From DASUZD01 sp036377055 (GTDB lineage: Bacteria > Actinomycetota > Thermoleophilia > Gaiellales > Gaiellaceae), in NCBI GenBank assembly GCA_036377055.1, contig DASUZD010000104.1, forward strand, positions 1 through 13,273: a stretch of 13,273 nucleotides of DNA. Reading direction: 5' to 3'. The position numbers and the translations under genes were made by a program. This document shows, one piece after another, positions 7,319 through 12,505 of this stretch; positions within the stretch are counted from its first letter, which is position 1; every line of letters starts with the position of its first letter. The notes beneath the pieces were generated by a model. It had not been told where the DNA came from and made no database searches. It saw only the letters and a program-made list of their open reading frames with translations.

Positions 7319-8169
7319 TCGGACGCCTCCTCCTCCTGGACGAGCGCGAGGTAGACCTCCTCGAGCGTCGGCCGACGCACCTCGAGGCCTTCGAGCTCGC
7401 GCCCCTCGGCGACCGCTTGCGACGTCAGCTCGTGCAGCACCTTCGTCGGCTCCTCCGTGTGCAGGACGACCACCTCGCCGTTTCGGCGGAAGCGGATCTC
7501 GGTGTCGAGTGCGCCGCCGGTGAGCTCGGCGGGCGTGCCGATCGAGACGATCCGGCCCTCGCGAAGAACCGCGACGCGGTCGGCCAGCTGCTGGGCCTCG
7601 TCGAGGTAGTGCGTCGTCAGGAGGACGGTCTTCCCTAGCGCGCGGAGCGAGCGGATCATCTCCCACGCCGTACGGCGGGCCGCGGGGTCGAACCCGGTCG
7701 TGGGCTCGTCGAGGAAGACGAGCTCCGGGTCGCCGACGAGCGCGACGCCGAGGTCGAGCCGCCGCTTCTGGCCGCCCGAAAGCGTCTTCACGCGCGCGTC
7801 TCGCTTCTCCTCGAGCCCGACGAGCGCGATCACCTCGTCGACGTCGCGCGGCCGCTCGTAGTAGCCGGCGAACAGCCGGTGCGTCTCGTGGACGGTCAGG
7901 GTCGACCAGAGCTCCGACGATTGGAGCACCACGCCGATCCGCTCCCGAAACGCGCGGGCCGCGTGATCGGGGTCGAAGCCGAGGACGTCGACCGTGCCTG
8001 CGTCGCGCCGCCGGTAGCCCTCGAGGATCTCGACGGTCGTCGTCTTCCCCGCGCCGTTCGGGCCGAGGAGGCCGAAGACCTCGCCTTCGGCGATCTCGAA
8101 GCTGATACCGCGAAGGGCCTCGTAGTCGCCGTACGACTTGCACAGGCCGTCGACGGAGATCGCCGTCAT
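7315..8169 (-). CDS. ABC exporter ATP-binding protein, DrrA-like
   Basis: The 284-aa ATPase has every core motif in order: Walker A GPNGAGKTT at 36-44, Q-loop Gln83, signature LSGGQ at 130-134, Walker B LVFLDE at 150-155 and the switch His187 in LLTTHYLDEA. VEILEGYR after Walker A and the C-terminal PTLEEVYLALVQ motif place it with DrrA-type ATPases of ABC-2 exporters, which move drugs, antibiotics or lipids outward. Its ATG overlaps the stop of the upstream phosphatase gene (ATGA, 8166-8169), and its own stop overlaps the permease start, so the three genes form one tight operon. Nothing in the sequence shows the substrate. Confidence 0.93.
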   Translation of the reverse strand: MTAISVDGLCKSYGDYEALRGISFEIAEGEVFGLLGPNGAGKTTTVEILEGYRRRDAGTVDVLGFDPDHAARAFRERIGVVLQSSELWSTLTVHETHRLFAGYYERPRDVDEVIALVGLEEKRDARVKTLSGGQKRRLDLGVALVGDPELVFLDEPTTGFDPAARRTAWEMIRSLRALGKTVLLTTHYLDEAQQLADRVAVLREGRIVSIGTPAELTGGALDTEIRFRRNGEVVVLHTEEPTKVLHELTSQAVAEGRELEGLEVRRPTLEEVYLALVQEEEASE

Positions 8170-8546
8170 AGGTCGAGCGCGACGACGTCGGCAGGCGCGA
8201 ACTTGCGCGTCTCTCCCGTAAGCGCGAGCGTCACCTCGCCGCAGTCGGGCTCGTGGCCGACGACGACGACCGTCTCGCCGCGGCCGGCTGCAGCCGCCCG
8301 GACGTCGTCTGCGGTCGCACCTGGCGCGAGGCGCTCGTCCGGCTCGCTGGCGCCGAGGCCGAGCGCATCCGCGGTCTCGCGGGCGCGGAGGAGCGGACTC
8401 GTCAGGATCGCGTCGGGCGCGACGCCGTCGGCGCGGAGCTGCTCGCCGAGCCGGCGCGCCTGCTCGCGGCCTTCCGCCGTGAGCGTGCGCAGCTCATCCG
8501 GCGTGCCCGGAGCTGCCTCCGCATGGCGAACGAGGTAGAGACGCAT
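8166..8546 (-). CDS. SixA-like phosphohistidine phosphatase
   Basis: The 126-aa protein is a compact histidine phosphatase. The phosphate pocket R7-H8 sits in the opening MRLYLVRHAEA, the second catalytic histidine H98 is in VVVVGHEPD, and TSPLLRARETADAL supplies the middle arginine region. The size matches SixA, which removes phosphate from histidine phosphotransfer proteins, but small members of this superfamily also act on other phosphoesters. The ATG at 8546 was chosen because homology starts there and TATCCT lies 6 nt upstream; the longer frame to 8969 runs antisense through the lipoprotein gene. It is the first gene of a three-gene operon with a DrrAB-type exporter, and its stop overlaps the ATPase start. 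Confidence 0.88.
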   Translation of the reverse strand: MRLYLVRHAEAAPGTPDELRTLTAEGREQARRLGEQLRADGVAPDAILTSPLLRARETADALGLGASEPDERLAPGATADDVRAAAAGRGETVVVVGHEPDCGEVTLALTGETRKFAPADVVALDL

Positions 8547-8552
8547 CGCGGC

Positions 8553-8558
8553 AGGATA
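8553..8558 (-). promoter_or_regulatory. Leaderless -10 box for the phosphatase-exporter operon
   Basis: On the minus strand TATCCT ends 6 nt before the ATG at 8546, the same spacing as at 3164 and 11168. Only 24 bp separate this gene from the divergent lipoprotein gene, so both promoters are packed into that gap. No good -35 box was found. Confidence 0.6.
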
Positions 8559-8570
8559 GAACGGAGATCG

Positions 8571-9101
8571 ATGGCGCGTACCAAGGCTGGAGCTCTCGTC
8601 GCTGCTCTTGGCATCTGGCCGGTCATACCCGCGTGCGGAGGCGCGACTCAGCATTCTCCGCCTCAGGCGACGGGATCTCCGGCGCTCCGGATCGCGAAGC
8701 TCACCGGCTCGGTCGTGGCGCTCGACCCGAAGGCCGCGTATGCGCCGCTCTGGCTGGAGCTGCACGCGACCGTCTGCGTCGGCTCCCCGATGGCGGCGTA
8801 CCCCGACGGGATCGGCGTGACGCACTACGTCGTGTCGCGTGATCGGAAGCGCTGGTGGACGGCGCGGAGCGCCGTCGACCACGCGCCGTGGCTGGTTCCC
8901 ATGGGCGAGATGTGGCATGGGAAGCCGTGCGGCCCCGTGTTCGTCCATGACCCGATCCCGAACGACCACTACGGCGTCGAGTCACTCGGGAATCCGCTCA
9001 CGTGGTACGGCGCCCGGCTGACGATCACGGTCGGCCGCAGGCACGCGAGCAGACGCGCGATCATCGAGTGCGGTGGGCTCCGAACTAGGGGGAACTCGTG
9101 A
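8571..9101 (+). CDS. Putative lipoprotein, unknown function
   Basis: The 176-aa product starts MARTKAGALVAALGIWPVIPAC. The positive N-terminus, hydrophobic core and Cys22 after I-P-A form a slightly irregular lipobox, so a lipid-anchored extracellular protein is likely. The mature part is beta-rich (LRIAKLTGSVVALDP, WLELHATVCVGSPM, THYVVSRDRKRWWT) with three further cysteines. No domain is recognised. GGAG at 8563-8566, 4 nt before the ATG, gives a close Shine-Dalgarno match and decides the start; the frame is open back to 8253, but that part is antisense to the phosphatase gene. Its stop overlaps the GTG of phzF copy A (GTGA, 9098-9101), so the lipoprotein and the resident phzF were one coupled unit. 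Confidence 0.75.
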   Translation: MARTKAGALVAALGIWPVIPACGGATQHSPPQATGSPALRIAKLTGSVVALDPKAAYAPLWLELHATVCVGSPMAAYPDGIGVTHYVVSRDRKRWWTARSAVDHAPWLVPMGEMWHGKPCGPVFVHDPIPNDHYGVESLGNPLTWYGARLTITVGRRHASRRAIIECGGLRTRGNS

Positions 9102-9253
9102 CGTTTAGCTACGTCGTCGCCGACGTCTTCACCGACACGCCGCTCGCCGGCAAGCAGCTCGCGGTCTTCACGGACGCCCGCGGCATCCCGGAGGACATGC
9201 TGCAGCCGCTCGCGCGGGAGCTGCCGTTCACCCAAACGATGGTCTCGATTTAA
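9098..9253 (+). pseudogene. Truncated phzF-family 5' end (copy A)
   Basis: This 51-codon frame reads VTFSYVVADVFTDTPLAGKQ, then LAVFTDARGIPEDMLQPLAR and ELPFTQTMVSI before TAA. It matches the first ~50 residues of PhzF-family isomerases/epimerases, which are normally about 280 aa, so roughly 80% of the protein is missing. The position of the conserved active-site Glu (SETVF in relatives) is Gln46 here. Coding style is native up to about codon 45, then drifts (CAA, ATT, TAA), so the breakpoint is probably 9232-9250. The GTG overlaps the lipoprotein stop and has AGGGGGAA just upstream, as expected of an original coupled gene. A second phzF 5' end follows at 11180. It is unlikely to be active. 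Confidence 0.8.
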
Positions 9254-9542
9254 CCCCGGGGGTCATGGCAGCGTGGAGCAGGTTGCGCCTCATCAGGAAG
9301 ATGCCTCGAGGCGCAGCGGGGTCTAGCGGCCGTGCTACCGAAAGCCCGGCCAGGTGTCGATATCCTCCTGGCCTTCTTCGCGGCAGAGTGCGCGTCCACA
9401 CGCATTTCGGGCTCGGCGTCAGAGCGCATGTGCGCGGCTAATGTCGTTGTCGGCGACCCGCCGTGTCTAGACATTGCCGTCCGGTCCGATTGAAACACTG
9501 TGTGCCGCTACTCCTCGTAGCTGCCTCTGCTGAAGCAACTGC

Positions 9543-9578
9543 GGGCGGGCCGTCTGGTGGGGACCAGGCGGCTTGTCC
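9543..9578 (+). other. 16-bp hairpin with GGGG tetraloop
   Basis: As RNA, 9543-9558 (GGGCGGGCCGTCTGGT) pairs with 9563-9578 (ACCAGGCGGCTTGTCC) over 16 consecutive pairs, four of them G-U, closing a GGGG loop at 9559-9562. No T-run follows, so a classical intrinsic terminator is unlikely, though actinobacterial terminators may lack one. The wobble pairs on one arm suggest an RNA structure read from the plus strand. It lies 110 nt upstream of the proteinase start. Confidence 0.5.
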
Positions 9579-9616
9579 CTCGCCCCTTGGCTGGGTCCGT
9601 CCGGATCACTTCGTAA

Positions 9617-9681
9617 CCTCGGAGGCAGCAGAAGGCCGACTGAGGAATCCCCCTTTGCCTCAGCGAGAACCAACCGAGGAG
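9617..9681 (+). promoter_or_regulatory. Possible Shine-Dalgarno-masking fold before the proteinase gene
   Basis: GAGGAG at 9676-9681 is a strong ribosome binding site 7 nt before the ATG at 9689. CCTCGG at 9617-9622 is exactly complementary to CCGAGG at 9674-9679, which includes that site. A second hairpin (CTGAGG 9640-9645 with CCTCAG 9658-9663) nests inside. Together they could hide the ribosome site. No known riboswitch class is recognised. Confidence 0.4.
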
Positions 9682-9688
9682 TACACCA

Positions 9689-10840
9689 ATGCCCCGCGAG
9701 GACCGTAAGGCACTCATCCAGCAGATCGAAGAGGTGCGAGATAGTCGCGTCCTCGTCTACGTGACCGGCGACCGCGCACCAGCGGCGGCTCAGATCGGCG
9801 ATGACGCGGTTCGTCCGATGTATTCACACCTCCGCGAGATCGGCCAGGTCAAGAAACTCGACCTGTTCATCTACAGCAGAGGTGGCGCGATCGACGTCCC
9901 GTGGCGGGTTGTGACCGCGCTCCGGCAGACGAGCGACGAGTGGAACATCCTCGTCCCGTTTCGGGCTAACAGTGCCGCGACGCTGATCGCGCTCGGCGCC
10001 GACACGATCGTCCTCGGGCGTCAGGGTGAACTTGGCCCCATTGACCCGATCATGACGATCCAGCGAATGGTTCCACAGCCTGGTGGTGGTGAGGCGCTCG
10101 TCCAAGAACAGATGAGCGTCGAAGACATCATGGCGTACACGAAGTTCATCCACGAGCGCGCTGGTCTGTCGGATCAGGAAGCGCTCTCGACGGCGTTAAG
10201 CAAGCTCACGGACCGTCTCGACGCTGTCGGTCTTGGGAACGTGTACCGCACGCATCTGCACATCCGAGACGTGGCGTTGCGGATGCTCCAATCGCACACG
10301 AAGCCAGCGTCGGAACGCACGATGGCCGCGATTATCGAAACACTCGCGGAACGCGTATATGCCCATGGCCACGCCATCGGCCTGACAGAGGCGAAGGCGA
10401 TCGGTCTGCCTGTTGAACCGGCCAGCGATGAACTGGACGATCTCATGTGGAAGCTCCTTGACCAGTACGAGAGCGACATGAAGCTTCTGCAGCCCCTCGA
10501 TCCGTTCACGACTGTCGGTGCGAGCGATCTCTACTCCGAAGACTCAGTGATCGCGATGATTGAAAGCTCCTGGGCGGTACACGAGCACGCTGGCGCGATC
10601 GAGGTCAGGGCGCGGAGGCAGCCCACCCCGAACCTGAACGTCGCGCTGAACCTGAACATCCAGGTTCCCCCGAATCTGAGCCCTCAGCAGCAAGCGGCGC
10701 TGCAGCAAGTGCTTCAGGCATCGCAGCAGCAAATCATTCAACAGGCGCAACAGGCTGTGCAGGAAGCGCTGAGGGATCAGTCTCCACTGGTCGGCGTCGA
10801 TGCCGCCTTCCGTGGCGGCCACTGGGAGAAGTCCGACTAG
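9689..10840 (+). CDS. SDH-family ClpP-fold serine proteinase with Gln-rich tail
   Basis: The 383-aa protein matches the serine dehydrogenase proteinase (SDH/SppA-like) branch of the ClpP fold. LDLFIYSRGGAIDVPWRVV at about 57-75 carries the GG oxyanion loop, Ser95 in RANSAATLIALGADTIVLG is the probable nucleophile, and GELGPIDP at 113-120 is the family hallmark. A late HGHAIGLTEAKAIGLPVE block is also typical. There is no signal peptide or membrane helix, so it should act in the cytoplasm, probably as an oligomer. Beyond the catalytic part, residues about 312-330 repeat Asn/Leu (NLNVALNLNIQVPPNL), and 331-362 form a Gln-rich helix likely to mediate assembly. The substrate is unknown. Codon third positions hold more A/T than flanking genes and the ribosome site is strong, consistent with transfer. 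Its stop shares CTAG with a possible convergent gene. Confidence 0.88.
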   Translation: MPREDRKALIQQIEEVRDSRVLVYVTGDRAPAAAQIGDDAVRPMYSHLREIGQVKKLDLFIYSRGGAIDVPWRVVTALRQTSDEWNILVPFRANSAATLIALGADTIVLGRQGELGPIDPIMTIQRMVPQPGGGEALVQEQMSVEDIMAYTKFIHERAGLSDQEALSTALSKLTDRLDAVGLGNVYRTHLHIRDVALRMLQSHTKPASERTMAAIIETLAERVYAHGHAIGLTEAKAIGLPVEPASDELDDLMWKLLDQYESDMKLLQPLDPFTTVGASDLYSEDSVIAMIESSWAVHEHAGAIEVRARRQPTPNLNVALNLNIQVPPNLSPQQQAALQQVLQASQQQIIQQAQQAVQEALRDQSPLVGVDAAFRGGHWEKSD

Positions 10841-11133
10841 CGCGCGGCGATTGGCATCGAAAGGCCGGGCGCGAGAACGCTTGACGTCAGTGGGACTACC
10901 GCGACTTGCTCACGCGCGTGAGCGCGGCTCGAGCCGTTGTCGCTCGCAGGGACGTCTTCGTGACCAACGCCGTAGGTGACCTCCACGTTCTCTTCGTCGC
11001 TGATGAAGTTCCACCTGACAGTGATCGCGACAGGCATCGCTCGCTCCGTTTCCCGCGGGTTCCCCATGACGCGCATCAAAGACGGTTTGAGGGCAAAGGT
11101 CAATTCGCAGGTTGCGCTGTTTTTCACTTTCAA
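10837..11133 (-). CDS. Possible small hypothetical protein convergent with the proteinase
   Basis: This is an open frame of up to 98 aa from a TTG at 11133. A better start may be the ATG at 11037, preceded by GGAG with 6-nt spacing, giving 66 aa (MPVAITVRWNFISDEENVEV then TYGVGHEDVPASDNGSS). Over that part third positions are richest in G/C and second positions poorest, the order expected of a real gene in GC-rich DNA; the overlapping plus-strand frame from 10906 does not show this order. Its TAG overlaps the proteinase TAG in the tetramer CTAG (10837-10840). No domain, signal peptide or membrane segment is recognised. It could be an accessory protein of the proteinase or a chance frame. Confidence 0.4.
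   Translation of the reverse strand: MKVKNSATCELTFALKPSLMRVMGNPRETERAMPVAITVRWNFISDEENVEVTYGVGHEDVPASDNGSSRAHAREQVAVVPLTSSVLAPGLSMPIAAR
10908..10923. repeat. Perfect 16-bp palindrome
   Basis: GCTCACGCGCGTGAGC is fully self-complementary with no spacer. It lies inside the possible minus-strand gene, about 70 bp after the proteinase stop. With no loop and no T-run it is a better protein-binding site or inverted-repeat scar than a terminator. Confidence 0.4.
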
Positions 11134-11167
11134 GCCGATTCCTACACGTTCTACCGTTATCCCCGGC

Positions 11168-11173
11168 TAAGGT
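11168..11173 (+). promoter_or_regulatory. Leaderless -10 box for phzF copy B
   Basis: TAAGGT fits TANNNT and ends 6 nt before the GTG at 11180, the same spacing as at 3164 and on the minus strand at 8553. No Shine-Dalgarno sequence is present. The promoter lies in the inserted segment, suggesting its donor had a similar expression style. Confidence 0.5.
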
Positions 11174-11179
11174 CGACCC

Positions 11180-12113
11180 GTGACCGTCTTCCGCTACGTC
11201 GTCATCGACGTCTTCACGAACGTGCCGCTCCAGGGCAACCAGCTTTGCCGTGTTCACGGATGCCCGCGACATCCCGGAGGAGCAACTACAGCTTCTTGCA
11301 GCGGAGATGAAGTTCAGCGAGACAGTGTTCTGCTACCCGCCTAGGCGACGAGAGCAATTAGACGAAACCGCACCGCCCCACGCGGAACATCGCGAGGACA
11401 ATGGCGAGACCGTGTTCGTCTTGCCGCCGGAGGGCGACGGGCACGTGCGGATCCGGATCTTCACGCCGACGTTCGAGCTTCCGTTCGCCGGACACCCCTG
11501 CCTCGGCTCGGCGTTCGTCCTCGCGGGGCCGCTCCAGCTCTCGGAGATCCGCCTCGAGACCGGGGCGGGCATCGTCCCCGTTCAGCTCGAGCGCGAGGGG
11601 GCGCGGATCGTCTTCGGGCGGATGACGCAGCCGATCCCGACCGTCGAGCCGTACCCGGACGAGGCGGACGTCTTCGCCGCGCTGCGCATCGAGCGCTCCG
11701 AGCTGCCCGTCGAGGTCTACGACAACGGGCTGCGACATCTGTACGTCGCGCTCTCGAGCGAACAGGAGGTGGCGGCGCTTGCGCCCGACTTCGCACGCCT
11801 CGGGAAGCTCGATGCCGTGCTCGGGGTCAACTGCTTCGCCGGCTCGGGCAAGCGCTGGAAGACGCGCATGTTCGCGCCGGGCGGCGGGGTGGCCGAGGAT
11901 CCGGCGACGGGCTCGGCCGCAGGTCCGCTGGCGGTCCACCTTGCCCGGCATGGCCGCATCGGCTTCGGCGAAGAGATCGAGATCTCACAGGGCGCCGAGA
12001 TCGGGCGGCCGTCGACGCTGTACGCCCGTGTCGACGGTTCCGCGGACCGGATCGAACGTGTCGAAGTCGGCGGGTCCGCGGTGGTGGTCGCTCGCGGCGA
12101 GTTCCGGTTCTAG
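11180..12113 (+). pseudogene. phzF-family isomerase gene, frameshifted (copy B)
   Basis: The gene starts VTVFRYVVIDVFTNVPLQGN and then loses frame in the TTT at 11244-11246: removing one T restores QLAVFTDARDIPEEQL and an open frame to 12113. PhzF-family motifs follow: SETVF (active-site Glu47 after correction), FAGHPCLGSAF and DPATGSAAGPLAVH with the conserved Asp. Corrected length is 310 aa against about 280 usual; the excess is a 29-residue insert after the first ETVF. The 5' part to about 11405 uses A/T-ending codons often, while the rest is native in style. Without correction, the longest product would start at GTG 11250, lacking the first strand, and is probably inactive. A sequencing error or programmed slip is possible. 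It converges on the BNR gene, stops sharing CTAG at 12110-12113. Confidence 0.75.
11319..11417 (+). repeat. Direct repeats flanking an 87-bp in-frame insertion
   Basis: GAGACAGTGTTC at 11319-11330 and GAGACCGTGTTC at 11406-11417 differ at one base and lie 87 bp apart, so both read ETVF in the same frame. The 29 codons of this repeat unit have no counterpart in typical PhzF proteins. The second copy marks the change to native codon use, so this is the likely recombination junction. Confidence 0.6.
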
Positions 12114-12505
12114 TCCTCGAGGGCCAGCGCCTCGATCTCCGGCAGCTCGGGCGCGAGCGCGCGCCAGAGCGTGCCGCCGTCGGTCGAGACGTAGAGGCGG
12201 TTGCGTGCCCCATATAGGACGAGATCCGGATTCTTCTCCGAGATCGCGACCGCGCGGCCGCGAGGAAGACCGCCGCCCGCTTCCCGCCATGTGCGACCCG
12301 CGTCATGGGAGACGACCAGGGGCGGGCGGCGGTCGACGACCGCGACGATCGTGGAGCCCGCGGCCGCGGCCGCGACGACGAGCGGGAGCGACAGCTCGAC
12401 CCGCGGCGGGGGCGGGAGGCGCCGCTCGGTGTCCAGCTCGAGCACTTCCTCCTCGTCGAGGTCGACGACGTAGACGCCGTGCGCGGTCTGGACAGCGGCT
12501 CTCAC
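12110..12505 (-). CDS. Short BNR/Asp-box repeat protein
   Basis: The 131-aa protein starts at a GTG whose bases overlap the kinase stop (GTGA, 12502-12505), so translation is coupled. It has two Asp-box motifs, SHDAGRTW at 66-73 and STDGGTLW at 107-114, each after a strand pair (PPLVVSHD, NRLYVSTD), as in sialidase/BNR propellers. It has no signal peptide and is enough for only two or three blades, so it must oligomerise or be a partial propeller. The enzymatic residues of sialidases are not seen. The role is unknown; the tight link to a sugar kinase suggests a carbohydrate or nucleoside context, which is inference. Confidence 0.75.
   Translation of the reverse strand: MRAAVQTAHGVYVVDLDEEEVLELDTERRLPPPPRVELSLPLVVAAAAAGSTIVAVVDRRPPLVVSHDAGRTWREAGGGLPRGRAVAISEKNPDLVLYGARNRLYVSTDGGTLWRALAPELPEIEALALED

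Larger units (their letters stand above)
9254..9688 (+). other. 435-bp noncoding, hairpin-rich leader region
   Basis: No convincing gene lies here. Inverted repeats on the plus strand include TGCGCCTC/GAGGCGCA (9284-9291 with 9308-9315), GGCCAGG/CCTGGCC (9348-9354 with 9367-9373), the palindrome TGTCTAGACA (9464-9473), GCTAC/GTAGC (9507-9511 with 9517-9521), a long hairpin at 9543-9578 and CTGAGG/CCTCAG (9640-9645 with 9658-9663). Stems of 5-8 bp are expected by chance in DNA this rich in G and C; the long hairpin is not. A frame at about 9316-9393 reading QRGLAAVLPKARPGVDILLA then FFAAECA may be a decayed gene fragment, but it lacks a start and soon stops. The region could be a regulatory leader, a small RNA or gene debris. 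Confidence 0.5.
9240..11405. other. Inserted segment between two phzF 5' ends
   Basis: Between copy A and the native-style 3' part of copy B, third codon positions use A and T far more often (CTA, TTA, ACA, CAA, AGG, CGA and GAA appear), and the proteinase has a strong GAGGAG ribosome binding site unlike the leaderless or coupled genes around it. The segment holds a structured leader, the proteinase, a possible small convergent gene and a phzF 5' end with its own promoter-like box. No transposase, integrase, terminal inverted repeat or target duplication was found, so entry by homologous recombination through phzF is favoured. Borders are estimates, good to perhaps 15 bp. Confidence 0.55.

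Noticed and set aside
6572..8143. A 523-aa minus-strand frame that would fuse a long Arg/Pro-rich N-terminus to the ABC permease.
   Set aside because: The N-terminal half is an out-of-frame reading of the ATPase gene. The permease proper starts at the GTG at 7318, coupled to the ATPase stop.
8253..8570. Upstream extension of the lipoprotein frame.
   Set aside because: It is antisense to the phosphatase gene. The signal peptide and GGAG site place the start at 8571.
9250..9498. An 82-aa minus-strand frame in the leader region.
   Set aside because: Third positions are not enriched in G/C and there is no ribosome site or recognisable feature.
11080..11130. A possible intrinsic terminator near the T-run at 11120-11124.
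   Set aside because: The only adjacent stem is 4 bp (CGCA/TGCG); TTTG/CAAA lies too far from the T-run.
10906..11310. A 134-aa plus-strand frame between the proteinase and phzF copy B.
   Set aside because: Codon-position GC fits the minus strand better, and the frame runs out of phase through the phzF 5' end.
9240..11405. A classical insertion sequence or integrase-borne island.
   Set aside because: No transposase or recombinase reading frame, terminal inverted repeats or target-site duplication could be found, and no tRNA gene lies at either edge.
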